Assembly: GCA_000231825.2 (NCBI GenBank)
Contig: JH720346.1
Location: 519,225 to 583,224, forward strand
Reading direction: 5' to 3'
Source of the DNA: Tetrahymena elliotti 4EA
Lineage: Eukaryota; Ciliophora; Oligohymenophorea; Hymenostomatida; Tetrahymenidae
Length of the DNA stretch: 64,000 bases
Below the pieces are notes generated by a model, which saw nothing but the letters and a program-made list of their open reading frames with translations, had not been told where the DNA came from and ran no database searches. Shown here piece by piece: positions 49,080 through 62,468 of the stretch (position 1 is its first letter; each line of letters starts with the position of its first letter). The translations under genes were made by a program, and so were the position numbers.

Positions 49080-49388
49080 TCATTTATTTTATTATTTTTA
49101 TCTTTATTTTTTATTTATTTTTATTATTTCTTATCTCTTTTATTTATTTGTCTAATTATTTTTAATTTCAAATCTTTTTCTTTTTAATTATTTATTTAAT
49201 TAATTTTTTCTTTCTTTCTTTCTTTTTCTTTCTTTTTTTATTAGATCATAATTAGCATCACCTACATCACCGCCAGCATCATCATCATAGCCTTCATTTT
49301 AAAAATCAATTCGTGAATTCCTATAAAAAAATACTAATTATATATGAGATATATACTAAAAGAGAATTGAGATATTAATTATTCTCAT
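49080..49388 (-). CDS. Possible 90-aa two-exon protein with acidic then basic halves
   Basis: Exon 1 is 49357-49388 (MRIINISILF), the 36-nt intron is 49321-49356 (GTATATATCT...TTTTATAG) and exon 2 is 49080-49320, ending in TGA. The sum is 273 nt, exactly 91 codons. The N-terminal third reads NSRIDFQNEGYDDDAGGDVG, acidic, Gly-rich and GC-rich compared with its surroundings. The remainder is almost only Lys/Arg/Glu/Gln/Asn and comes from a (GAAA)-type purine tract. No family is recognised. The clean acceptor, in-phase join and the GC-rich block argue for a real gene; the simple-sequence tail argues for caution. Confidence 0.42.
49206..49239. repeat. (CTTT)n pyrimidine tract
   Basis: This is a run of CTTT units with T interruptions. 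On the minus strand it encodes the KKERKRKKERK-like part of the possible 90-aa protein. Confidence 0.75.
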
Positions 49389-49996
49389 TTTTATTTTGTT
49401 TTATGGTTTGTTTTGAAAATACATTTACGATTGATTCAATAGATAACAATTTGTTCATCTATTGTAGCGATTTTCTGAAAAATTATTTTGAGTAAATCAA
49501 GTTATTTTTAAAATGATAAACTGTTTTTCCAAAGAAAGTGAAATTAATCTCAATAGAGAATATTCACAGACCTCCAATAATTGTTTAAACTTTGGAAAAA
49601 CGTTTTTGTCTTAAAAAACTTAGGATTTGGCTCAAACACTTTTGTTTGATATTGCTTTAAAAACTAATAAATAACTTGAGTTTGTCAAAATACTTTTCTT
49701 TTTTTTTTAATTTTTTTTTTTCCTTTTTAATTAATTATAAAAATTTTTTCTAAATTGCTTTAATTATTTTCTTTTGATTCTTTGGATTACCCTGATCTAA
49801 ATTAAAACAAAAAATTAATTAAATAAATATGTGGAAAATATATTTATAAAACAAAATGCTTTCTTGCAATAATTCATCAATAAATTAAATCAAATTATTG
49901 TCATAGCAATCACAATTTATTCATAATTTGAAAGTAAATTTTACTATCAAAAAATCTTCTAAAATGAAATCAAAGTACATATATACTCTCATGCTG

Positions 49997-50600
49997 AAAA
50001 AGGATTTATAATAACTATGAATCTAAATATTTTCACCTAAATAAATAATACTAAAAATATTAACTCTATTTTAAGTTATTTTTTTAAATAATATTTTTAA
50101 ATCAAAATTTATAAAATTTCAAAATATTTTTTAGAATTAAATAAGATTATTGTTTTTTGATTTATTTTTTAATTAAAATCATTTCAATCCATTGAAAAAG
50201 GCATAATTATTTTACTCTGGATCTAAAGATATACTTTCTCTTAACAAATAATACTTTTTATAAAATCTATTTTATTTTCAGTTATTGCTTTTTAAAATAT
50301 TTTTAAATTAAAATTTGCAAAAATGTAAAATGAAAAAAAGATAAATGCTTTTTGGATTTATTTGATAATTGAAACTGTTAATATTCATTCATTAAAAAAG
50401 CTTAATTATTCTGCTATCAATCGAAGAGATATTTTCTCTCAATAATTTAATTCCTATTTTAAGCTATTCTTATAAATAATATTTTTAAATCAATTTATCA
50501 AATTTCTAAAAGTTTAATAGAATAAAAAATAATTCTTTTTTCTATTCATTTGCTCATTAAAGATTAACCAAATTTTTTATATGTTAATCAAGATATTAGT
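49997..50600. repeat. Degenerate tandem repeat, about 198-bp unit, three copies
   Basis: Three successive blocks begin near 49997, 50194 and 50394. Each has AAAAAGG or AAAAAAG, then a TTATAATAACT / ATAATTATTTTACTCTGGATC / TTAATTATTCTGCTATCAATC segment. Next comes a shared CTATTTTA(AG)TTATT, a shared AATATTTTTAAATCAAAATTT-type core, and a segment ending TTTGATTTATTTTTTAATTAAA or TTGGATTTATTTGATAATTGAAA. A fourth, weaker copy may start near 50590. Identity is moderate. Confidence 0.6.
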
Positions 50601-51650
50601 TATTCTATCTATTTTCCATTCTTATTTCGAAGATTTATTTTTATCAAACAGTATTTGGTATGAAAAGTGGTACAAATTTTAAAATAGCTTTTAACTAATG
50701 ATATTCTTTGTCAATAAATACTTTATTCAAAAGAGCATAAGAAATGACTTTTTGATTGATATCTTTCAAAATTAATTAAATTAATATTTGAATTTTGAAA
50801 ATTGAAAGAAAATATCTTTTGGTATTTCCAAAGGTTTATAATTTTTAATTTCTTTTTTGATTTCTTAAAAGGGAAAAAAAAAGAAATTCACTTGGCTTAA
50901 AGCCATTTTATAACAACTAAAAATAATAACAAAATCTTGCTAAAATCTATCCTAATATCCTAAATATCCAATTATCTTCTAACATCCACTACCAAAGGTA
51001 ATATGGTGAGTTTAATTTATCATTATTTTGATTAGTTTATTTTAACATTTTTAAATCTCTACATTAACTATTGTATTTTATGAAAATAATAATAACAGCA
51101 AATAAAAAAATCTATCCATTAATCTATTACGCTTTAAATATATTTTCTAACAAAATGATTGTACAGAAAATACATTTAAAAGTAATCTGACGAGAATAAT
51201 CTAAAAAATAAAAGATTTTCTCTACTTCTAAATGTCCCTAATAATAATTAATAATACATTAACCAAATATTATTTAAAAAAATTAGGAACTGCTCAATCG
51301 TATTTATTTATATATTAACTAAAAAATCTATCCTCAAAACAAAAAAAATACCACTAAGTTTTTAAATCAAACATTATCGCATGCCCGAGAAAATCGATTA
51401 TAATTTTATATATTTAATAAAAAAAGTAATTTTTAATAAGAATCTCTGCAAAAGCTCTCTCATCATCAAAATAAAAAGAATAAAAAGAAATAAGAAAAAT
51501 AAAAAAAATTTGAATTAAAAATAAAAAAATTAAATTTAAAAATAACGAACAATAAAACAAACAAAAAAAACCAAAAAAAAACAAAACAAAAGATAAAAAA
51601 TACAAAACAAAATTAAAGACATTAAAATAAAACCAAAAAATAAACACAAG

Positions 51651-51683
51651 CATTCATCCATCCATCCTTCATACATCCCTCCA
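51651..51683. repeat. (CATC)n microsatellite
   Basis: CATC/CATT units with interruptions lie next to the A-rich tract that ends near 51650. Confidence 0.7.
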
Positions 51684-52973
51684 TAATATTACTTTGAATT
51701 TATTTTTAAATTTGAATTTCATTTTTGAAACTGATTTTCATTTTAAAAAAATCTTGTTATGTTTTAATTTTGTAAAATAGAATTATTTTAATTTTATTTG
51801 AAATTAAAAAAACTAAGAATTTAAAAATTTTTATCAATCTCAAAAATAAAATAAAATTTATATGTGCTACTTTGGAAATAAAATGAATAAATTATTAAAT
51901 AAAGTAAAAAAATGAATGAAAAAGCGAAATTAAAAATGATTGAATTATATGAATAAAAGCAAATTCTTTTTAACGATTTTGCAAACAGATTTTGTTGAAC
52001 CTCTTGTAAAAAATTTAAGTTTTTCTTTCTATTTTAATTTAGATAAAGCAAATTATTTGATTGAAGATAAACTTTTATTTCTCAAATGAGACACTTCAAA
52101 AAAGTGGTCGAGAGAGTATTTTTTGAATTAATTAATTAGTAGAGAAATTTTAATTACTTTGTTCTTTTACTTTATTAGGCAAATCAAATTATTCGTAAGA
52201 GTGCTATCTAAAGATTGATTAGCCCTTATATTAGTTATCAATCCAAAATAACTTGAAAATATTAGCAATAGCTATTGTAGATTTAAGAGAGGGAAATTGT
52301 GATTAGGGTTTTGGGTTGTTTAAAAGAGAAAAGTATGGGTGATATATGTAAAGTATAGTAGAGTGAGTATACATGTTATGGAGAATTAGGATTTGTGAAG
52401 GATTAATAAAAAATATTTATTAAAATATAAGTATACAATTATTATGAAATGATATAAATTGAGTGAAAGTTGCCCATTAAACACATACAAAATAAAGAAT
52501 ATATTTTAAACGAATTTATATAATTCATTTTATTTCTCTTCAATGATGATAACACTTCTTATTTATTAGCTAGCTTATTATCAGTTGATTGCTTTTTTAT
52601 TTGTTTATTTGTTTTTTTGGTTATTTGCTTGCTAATTCGCTTGTGTGTTATTATTTACAAAGGCTTTGAGGAGATAAATATATATCAAATAATGTTTTTA
52701 ATTTTTTAGTTATTATTATATTAATATTATTTTTGTAATGTTTTATGTGGTTAAGTGAGTAGGTATGAAGGTAAGTTAGTATATGATAATGGTCACACAA
52801 TTTACTCTATCCTGTTATATCATTTTATATAATAGTTACTATATATATGCAAATTATTAAAATAATTCAGCTGCTGAAACTCATTTATCAATCAATAGCA
52901 AGCAATAAGAAGAAGATAGATTATGAATGAAGTTAATAATATTGATTATGTTAGGCATTTCTGTATTGCGACC

Positions 52974-54248
<1,275 letters not shown>

Positions 54249-55471
54249 CTTTGTTTGCTTGTTTTTCTTTTGTTTTGTTTTTTGCTTTTTGTTTGTAAAA
54301 TATATTTTTTAATAATTAGTTTTTACATTAATTTTGTGCTTGCTCAACTCCTCTTTTTCAAATAAGCTCCGCTCGTTCTTTAATTCTTTGAAGACGCAAA
54401 ATATAAAAAACTAAAAGTCTTTGTTATTTTTTATCAGTTTCTGGCACCCTTCTTTTATTTTAAATTTCTTTTGATTTGCATAGAAATCCACGATTTCATC
54501 ATTCTGTTTAAAACCTTATACATTCTTCTTGCATTCTTTCTATTTTTCCATAATCATTTCTAGATTGATTTTTCCATGAACTTTATTTCAAACACAACTA
54601 ATCATTCATTTATTAATTTACTCAATTAATAAATTTCAATTCATTTATCACTCTACCTGTCTATTTATATATTTATCAATCTATCTATTTCTTTTCCGCA
54701 ATATTCTTTTTTATTTTTTTGTTCATTGTCAATCAAACCTATACTTTTGCTTAAATCTTTTTTGACTTTCTCTGTCTCGACATTTTAATGTGTATAAAGG
54801 CTTTTACTTTATTAGATCTTTCCTTGACTTTAATTTTAATCTATTATAAAATATTGATTTTAAGTTTTATGTTTTCATTTTACCAATAATAAATTATCTT
54901 CCTTTTATTCTTTTCATCTACAACGGTAAATTTTTATGATCAAAAATGTTATAAAATGACAAAGTGCTGATAAAAAAACAATTATTTTGATATAAATTGA
55001 TATTAATGAATAAAATAATATTTTGTGATTTTTTAACACATAATTTTATTTTTGTTTAGAATAATGAAGATTTAGAAAAATAATTTTAAATTGAAAATTT
55101 TCCAAGAAACTAAAAATAAAGTTAAAAAAAATAATATGATTTTCCATATTCTACTAAACCCACTAAAAATTTATAAATATGTTTGTTAATATTTTTGTGA
55201 TTGTTATTCGCTCATTTTTCAAAAATTATAATTTGATAGTTTTTTGAAATTCTTGTTTTTTAATAAGTAATTCTTCTTTTGTTAAAATCTGTAAATTTAT
55301 TAACTCTCTTTCTCTCTCTCTCTTTCTTTTTTGTTTGTTTCTCTATCAAAAATTGGAAAATACACAATACATAGCAAATACTAAAAAAATACAAAAAATG
55401 AGCTATTTTATCTTTAACAAAATCATTTTATTTCTCTATTTTATAACTTTTATCAAAATTATAATTTATTT
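54249..55471. other. E2 upstream region
   Basis: This is 1.2 kb between the RING gene's stop and the E2 start, expected to hold the E2 promoter. A (CT)n run lies near 55303-55330. No other gene is visible. Confidence 0.5.
55303..55330. repeat. (CT)n dinucleotide tract
   Basis: An interrupted CT run of about 28 bp lies in the spacer between the E2 and RING genes. Confidence 0.7.
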
Positions 55472-58299
55472 TCAATTGCAGTTCTCCATGGACAAGTTTT
55501 TGTAATATTCACTGAAAATTTTATATTCTTCAAAGTCTTTGCTCTATTTCTTTTGGGCAATGGAATCAAATATTTATTTATATTTGTTGTAAATTAGCTA
55601 GCTTTACATGATATCAGCTCCTAATTACTTTACTTCGTATTCCCAAAAGGAATACATAACTCTCCTATCATAACGGAGATGACTTATGTCTTTAACCCAA
55701 GCTATTATTAGATATAAATTTTTTAAATCTTAAGATATATCTTAAAATGTTGGAGGGAAAGACATCAAATTTTATGAATCAGACAATTCAAACTCACCAG
55801 TTTAGGAATTCACTGAATACTCAATTTGATTATTAGGCTATTCAGCATATATGAAATCGTATCTAATATTACAATTAAACAGTTTTGCATTTGTAAAGTT
55901 TGGGCTGGTATTTCTGCTAAATATTACTTCAAAAAGCAATAATTCTCTATCATTTTTTAAAAAATCAATCTAAAACTCAAAAGTTGTTTTCAATTCAGGC
56001 ATACTATCATCACTCTCTTTTATCTATTCACAGATATCATCAATTTTATTGTTTTCATCTTAAATTTCTTCATCCTCTTCAGTCACAAGATTATAACTGC
56101 TTTTTGATGATTATTTAATATTTCTGATTGTAGTTTTCTTTGCTTTTGCTCTTATCTATTAGCTATTGACAAGAGATAGATCTAGTAGATTATTGAAATA
56201 AGGATTTATCTCTAAGCTGATATTTAAATTCTTGATATTACATCTCCTAGATTCATCAATTTAAGCATTAAATATATCTCTACAGGATTTGCTAAACTCA
56301 GTATCATCTGTGAGTTGTAGGACTTTAGTTGGGATATTGATTTGACTAACAATAATATTTTCAATGTCATTTAGTTCATTCTAAAAATCTATTTAAATAT
56401 CCTCTGCTTTTATTAAAACGAAATGCTGAATCATTCTCTTCACCTTTAATAATGAGAATTATTCTTTCAAAAACTGGCTTATTGTTTTCTAAGGTGATTT
56501 ACTATTATTTTTGTCTTCCTCTAAACTTTCATTTTATCTATAAAGCATTTCTTTATCTACCTTTAAAATAACTTCTGATTATTTATTTGGCTAAAGTCTC
56601 ATAAACTCACTACAGATCAACTATTCCATTTCCTTTCCAAAGAAATAGTCTGAAGTCGATTTAAATGTTTAATTTGTCTTTGAATTCATCCAAGCTAATG
56701 ATAGATGGTCATATGTTTCTAAACAAGCGTAGAAGCTTTGCATAGCTAGATATCTTTAGGTACTACTCAATTGGTCATGAACAAATAAGATAAGAAAATC
56801 CTATGTATTCTTAAAGTTATTATTTTCATTAGTATTATACAAATTTAATAACTCAATTTAGAAAGGATAAGTCAAAATTTCTTTTTCTTAATTTTCTTTT
56901 AACGGAGATTGTCTTTCATTTTATTAAGGATCACCTTATGCAATATTTTCTTAACTTACTTTTCTTAGCCTAGTGTATAGACTATCCGGACACATATAAG
57001 AAACTCCTTCTTAAAATGATGCTTACAAAACATAATTTTTGGTTCTTCTGGTTGTAATATTTCTAACATTCTCTTTATCACTTCCTACAGAAGCCATAGA
57101 ATTATTAAATGAATTTTTCATCACCTAAGATGAATTTAGGATATATTTCATTTTATTATTCACATTTGTTTATGGAATACTTTAAAAAAGTGAAGGGTAT
57201 TACTAACAAAAGCTATTTGTTACCAAACTTGAGTCAGATAGTGAAACATTTTACATGTAAATATCAGAACTGCTTAGATTGAACTTTTAAAGTTTATTTT
57301 TATTATCTAAAAATTAGTTTTAGAATGATGATGAAGAAGAGGAAGATAATGATGAGTACTAACTTTCCTTGAATTCTTAGCTTCTTTGTATGATTCTCTC
57401 ACCTAAAACCTGAATATAACTACCAAATTTATTCATTTGATAAATATTATTTTGAGCTAAATCTGAATTAGTTATTGTGAAAGGTTAGCTAACCATTTGA
57501 TTTTTATATTATTAATTATTAGCTTGATTACAGTTAAATTGATTAGTTTGTGGACATGTTTACTTACCTGAATCATCTTAATTTTCTTAAATCAAAAAAT
57601 TCAAGTTTTGAATAATAAAAATAATAAATTACCAAAAATAATTTTATTTTTAACTGAGTTGTAAAGAGGACTAGGAGATTTCTTGTTGATTTGTGCAGTG
57701 ATGTCAGTGAAAGGTACCCTTTCTTAGGTGTTTTTAAAAGAGGCTTAAGCAGGACTAATTAAAAAGGTGTTAAAATTGTTTTGCTTATTTGTGCTATTAG
57801 AATCTTAATTGTTAGAATATCTGGATCTCTTGCTGTTTTTGTTTGTGTTTGGAGTTTAATATTTGAAGCTTAATTCATGAGATGCATTTTAAGAGCTCTA
57901 AGGAAAACTTGTGTTTGTTTAATTACTTAAAAGAGTTATGTTATTTATTTACTTACTTTTTAATTTTTAAAACTTCAAATTCTAATAATTCTCATTTTCT
58001 ACCTCCTCATCTTCTTCTCTTTCCAAAGCACACTCATTGTTTTAAGAAAGATCACTCTAAGAATTATTTTTGTTTTTCTAGCACATCAGACATTCTTCAT
58101 TTTCACAGATTTCAGTTTTCACATTGAAAATTTTTTCTCTAGCACATCTAAAGTGATATTTGTGTCCACAAGGTAGAGTAACTGGTTTTTCAATAATAAC
58201 TTTCCCACAAATACAAATAAGAGCATCTTGATGAGGCTACAAATTATTCACATTAGGACTCTGCTTTTCTGTTGATAAAGGTTCTTCAAAGTGTTACAT
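55472..58299 (-). CDS. RING-finger protein, 926 aa
   Basis: Two exons (57633-58299 and 55472-57585) with a 47-nt intron at 57586-57632 give 2781 nt, 927 codons including the stop. The N-terminal RING uses C29, C31, C44, H46, H49, C52, C65, C70 and C73 (ICICGKVI, LPCGHKYHFRCAREKI, ECLMCQKN). The spacing is slightly unusual, with a CxC first pair. This suggests an E3 ubiquitin ligase. A long S/N/Q-rich linker follows. The last ~450 residues look partly folded, for example ILTYPFQIELLNLYNTNENN, FVHDQLSSTQRYLAMQSFY, EVILKVDKEMLYRQNE and RELLLFEVIFSRNTSPNF. They end with LIIAWVKDISHLRYDRRVMY. No known domain is recognised there. Confidence 0.85.
57586..57632 (-). other. Intron in RING gene
   Basis: GTAATTTATTATTT...TTGATTTAAG, 47 nt, phase 1. 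It joins SVKNKIIF to ENQDDSGKQTCP. Confidence 0.85.
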
Positions 58300-58703
58300 T
58301 TTTTTATTTTGAATTTATGCAATTTATTTTTAATTAAAATATTTAAATTAAAGAAACTCAGTATTTAGCTTTCAAAAAGAAATTTAAACTGAATTTAAGC
58401 TAAAAAATTAAAAGTTTAGAGTGTCCTCAAATTTCAAAATCAAATCTAAATTAATCAATCAACCATCGATTTTACTCATTATTCATCACATAATAATGTA
58501 GATTTTCAAAAAAAAAGAAAAATAATGGAAAATAAAATGAATAAAAAATGCTTTTTTGCTAAAATTAAAATATTTTGAAAGAAATCAATGAGCGAAAGAG
58601 CAAGGAAAGAATAATAAATATTTGGCTGAATAAATTAACAAGTTAATAATGTTATTAAGTATTTACTTTATTTATTTTATTATTAATTTTTTGTTAGAAA
58701 TTT
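58300..58703. other. Spacer between FHA and RING genes
   Basis: These 404 bp lie between the FHA-like gene's stop and the RING gene's start. The stretch is AT-rich and presumably holds the RING promoter. No feature is visible. Confidence 0.5.
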
Positions 58704-60287
58704 TCATTTTTGGAAATTGAGCCTAAACTCATAATCAGCTAGTTAGAATTAAATTCCATCAAATATTAAAAATTTAGGGTTAATTTATTGATTATTTGCG
58801 ACCAAGTTACTATCTGAGTCATTTTTTTACAATTTTAATGTTTCTTAATTTTTTTGAATGTCACTAAAATTAGGGTTGACAAAAGTGCCTATATTGGTTG
58901 ATTTAGGTTCGTAGACAACCCATCCATAATTATCTATGTATTAAAATACTATTTATTCTCCCAATTCTGCAGTTTCAATTTAAATGTCATCAGATAGACT
59001 ATTTCCTATAGTAAATTTGCTACTTCTACAATGATATTGGATATTATTATACTTGAAGTAAATTTCATATTCCTAATCATTTGTATTTTAGGCTTCAGGT
59101 TAACTAATATTTGCTTTCAAATCAACCTAACACCAATCAAGAGCAGGATTAATTTAAGAGATTCCTTCACTATAAATTTGTTAATTTGGAGTTATATCTT
59201 CTACTAAAACTTTATTCTTTTTTGGAAAATGATATGTAAAACCTTTCCTAACAATTTGCTTAACGCTTGTAACTCTAATCAGTAATAATATATTCTTATG
59301 CATATTTTCAATGTAATAATTTTGCATTTCATCCTTGCAAATTTAGAATTACTGTCTACTCATGTTAGAATCATTCTCTGGAAACATCTAGATGGTATTT
59401 TATTTATCAGCTTTTCTCCCAAATTAAATATGGTCTTAGTAAGGCTTGATTTAGAATTCAATACCATTCTAATGATAAAAAATACTATAAGTTGTAGGGT
59501 ATTTAATCATAGTTATCTTTAAATTTGTGTTTAATGGTTTATACATTCTTTTTTCTATTATTTTGTATAAATCATCTAAAGAAAAGCTATCTTTATTTAA
59601 ATATTCAAAATAAAAATCATCAATTTCTTCTAAATCTATTTCATTGTCTTCTTTTTTATCTATAAATTGCTTTAAGTATGATGCGAGATCACCATAATTA
59701 AAATCATTCTTATATTTATGACTGAATAATTCTTTTAAATATTTCTCAAAAATGGACTTGAAATCTGTCCAAAAGACTTTATTGTTGTTTCCCTATTTAG
59801 ACATGAATTCTTGAAGGTATTTTTGATAAAATTCATTTGCTAACTTCGTCTTAAAATTATAAATTTCTTTTATCTTTTATAATTTCAACTCATTAATTAC
59901 AGCAACTTATTAAATCTATGAATGAAGAGACAAATACTCTTGGATGAGTATCTACTTTTATTTTTAAGAGTGGCTACTCTCCTTTTTATTTTAATAAAAA
60001 ATAAAGCATAGTTACTTTATATTTTTTGCTATTATTTCTTTTGTGCTATTAGTTTGGTCATTTTATCCTGACTTAAAGTAAGAAGATAGATATGAAAAAC
60101 CAAAGCGCGATTATTCACTTAAAACCAAAAGTTTTTCTTCCATATCTTATATAAGCTTTTTAGCATCTTCAATATCATCAAGGTACTATTATTGTCCAAA
60201 GTATTGATTGAAGTCAACTATCCATTCATATTACTCCTAAAAACATGTGTTTTCTAACTTTTTTGCTATCTCTAATACTTTCTCCAT
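58704..60287 (-). CDS. FHA-like protein with helical N-terminus, 527 aa
   Basis: An intronless frame of 528 codons runs from ATG 60287 to TGA 58704. Residues 1-~240 are mostly helical and charged (KVLEIAKKLENTCFQEQYEW, IDLEEIDDFYFEYLNKDSF) and match nothing I know. From ~270 on, the pattern of a forkhead-associated fold appears: QDHIQFGRKADK, NDSNMSRQQFQI, then YYIEN, close to the FGR...SRxH core that binds phosphothreonine, with Gln in place of the usual His. A second, weaker unit follows (KFTIGNSLSDDIQI, GWVVYEPKSTNIGTFV). A phosphopeptide-binding adaptor is a reasonable inference; partner and pathway are unknown. Confidence 0.75.
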
Positions 60288-62468
60288 TAAATGAATCCTC
60301 TTTAAAATAACAAATCAAATTAAAAGAAATATAAATAAATATTTCAAAAATTAATACTAAAAACAGTAATATCAGAGAACAACTTAATTAACTAATTCTG
60401 ATATCTAATCAGAAATATCAAAAATCATTAAAATAAATTATTACATTTTTAAATAAAGAATTTTAACAAATGAAAAATGTCAATAAATTATTTTAATAAA
60501 ACAATGATTTTGATAATTGTTTAGAAAAGCACAATCATTTTAATTCAAATAACAATTTTAAATAATAATTAACAAAAGCAATATTTTCTTTTAGGTTTTA
60601 GTAATAAAATAGGTAAATATACCAAATTATATTCAATATCTAATAAAAAATTCTTGCTTCTTAACAAAAAATGGTAAAATATTAATTAAATACTTTTTAA
60701 TTTTTTTTTTTCACTATTTGTAAATCAATATTAATTAAAATTTTAGACTATTTTTTCAAACAATTTTGTAAAGTAATGGCAATTTAATCAAATAAATTAT
60801 TTTAAAAACAAAAAACAAAAAATAAAACAATAATTAAAGAAAAGATTTAATTAAAAATAATTTTTTATTAAAAATAAAACAAAATTGATTGGTATTATGT
60901 TTAATAGAATAATATCTTGAAGATAATCTGAATATTGAATTCTTGGAATTAAAGTAAAATTGTTGGAATTTATAGAAAAATCTTTTTTACAACATTTTTG
61001 AAATGAGAAAAATTAAATTCAAGAATAAAAAATTAAAAGACCATTTTTAAATATTTTAGTTAGTGGAAAAATAATAAGATATTTTTCATTATTTAAGAAG
61101 AAAATTTTTTTTTATTGAATTTCTGTAAAAGTGAAAAAATGAAGGATTTTATAATTTGATTGATTGGAAATGTAAATGTTCTTTTTTAGTAGAAAATTAG
61201 TAAAAAAATAAATTAAATTATTGATTTAATAAATTCATCCCCTAATAAATAATAAGATATTTTGATAAAAAGAAATTGTTTTTTTTAATTAATTTTTTAT
61301 AAAAGCATAAAAATGAAAGATTTTATATTTTGATTGACTTGAAATGGAAATTAAAACTTTCATATTAAATCAGTAAATTAATAAATTAATTATTATTTAA
61401 AAAAATTTATTCACTCATAAATAACAAGGCTTTACTTAATAATTCTTCAACTCACACAATAGAATATAATTTAATAATTAATATTATAATTTGTTAATTT
61501 ATTATTCAAGATTTCATATTAAATTTTATCTATGTAGATTAGGTAAAGATAAAATAATTATGTAATCAAAATTTTCAATTTAATTTATAAGTTTTCTAAA
61601 TGATTTCTTCATTCTCATCTTATTATAAAATTGTATTGTTTTCATTTATTTTATTGAATTATTTTTTCTCTTTCAGTATTATGGTACTTTTCTCTCTGTC
61701 CATCAGCATCACAGATCCTTTTATAACCTTCACCTCACCATGTAAATGATCTTATTTATGGATGGAAGTATGGCAACATTCATTCAATAACCCCCCTCGC
61801 ATGCAAGATGTTGATTTTAGCAACTATATTTACTTTTTATATAAAATTATGTGCAAGTTCTCCTGACTTATGTGCAGCATTAAAAACAGAGTCAAAATTG
61901 CTATGAGAATCATAGCTTCCTAAAGAAGATTAACCAACTGCTTTTCCCACTACTAGCATTAGAGCATTGGTTTCCCATTTTTTTAATAGAATTTTTAATT
62001 AAAAAGAATTAGAAATTTATTGGTTTGATAAATTTTATAGCCAAAGAAATTAATAAAAAGTGATTTTAGATTTGAAGATAGCTAAAGATAATAGCCATAA
62101 ATTTTCTTTTCAAATTTTAAAAGGTTGGTAAATTTCTTTGAATTCAAATCTTGTTATTGAAATGAGTGATTAGTATTTATCTAAAAAATAGTTATTTTTT
62201 ATTTATCTAATGAAATTAATTAATTAATTTTATGCATAAAACAAATTTTGAAAATTGAGATACTCAAGCAACTATTTATTAGCTTATTAAATAGTATTTT
62301 AATCATTTGTTCATTCATTACCTTTTCATGTAAAAGATAAAATTTTGAATTAAAGATTATTAAAAATTAATAATTTGATTTCTGCCTTTGATTTTGATTT
62401 GTTTATTAATTTACAAAGAATACCATCTATTTATCCAAATTTTTGATTTGAATTAAATTTAATATTAG
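60288..62468. other. Divergent intergenic region with a GC-rich island
   Basis: This is 2.2 kb between the FHA-like gene (-) and the last gene (+). Most is extremely AT-rich with long A/T runs. The exception is 61690-61975, described separately, where GC content roughly doubles. The 5' exon of the last gene is probably also hidden here. Confidence 0.5.
61690..61975 (-). other. GC-rich island with coding-like frames
   Basis: This stretch stands out by composition. On the minus strand two overlapping frames look like protein. One includes LMLVVGKAVGQSSLGSYDS and FNAAHKSGELAHNFIQK, ending at a TGA near 61787. The other opens with MRGGLLNECCHTSIHKQDHL and continues through GEVKVIKGSVMLMDREKST to a TGA about 40 codons further on. 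I could not join them by a splice. It may be a small gene with an unrecognised intron, a decayed gene or a structured RNA. The plus strand also has a short frame (MVLFSLSISITDPFITF). Confidence 0.35.

Larger units (their letters stand above)
49389..52973. other. Gene-poor AT-rich region, right part
   Basis: This is 3.6 kb without a supportable gene. It contains the ~198-bp degenerate tandem repeat (49997-50600) and an (ATCC)n run at 51651-51683. A purine-rich stretch at 51420-51650 mimics a 79-codon minus-strand frame made almost only of Phe/Leu/Ile. Confidence 0.5.

Noticed and set aside
49500..49690. Possible minus-strand exon (SQILSFLRQKRFSKVQ)
   Set aside because: About 45 open codons follow an AG, but no partner exon or start is evident and the flanks are homopolymer runs. 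This is too weak to call.
51414..51653. 79-codon minus-strand ORF
   Set aside because: It is nearly all Phe/Leu/Ile/Tyr from a long A-rich tract, hence simple sequence.
52290..52325. Telomere-like TTAGGGTTTTGGG
   Set aside because: Tetrahymena telomeres are GGGGTT repeats. This is a single imperfect occurrence.
54380..54420. RLQRIKERAELI-like frame as first exon of the E2
   Set aside because: The true first exon (MALKRIQK) with a proper donor lies at 54225-54248. This match is coincidental.
61690..61780. Similarity to telomerase RNA (ATAACCTTCACC)
   Set aside because: The 12-nt match is isolated. The template CAACCCCAA and the pseudoknot context are missing.
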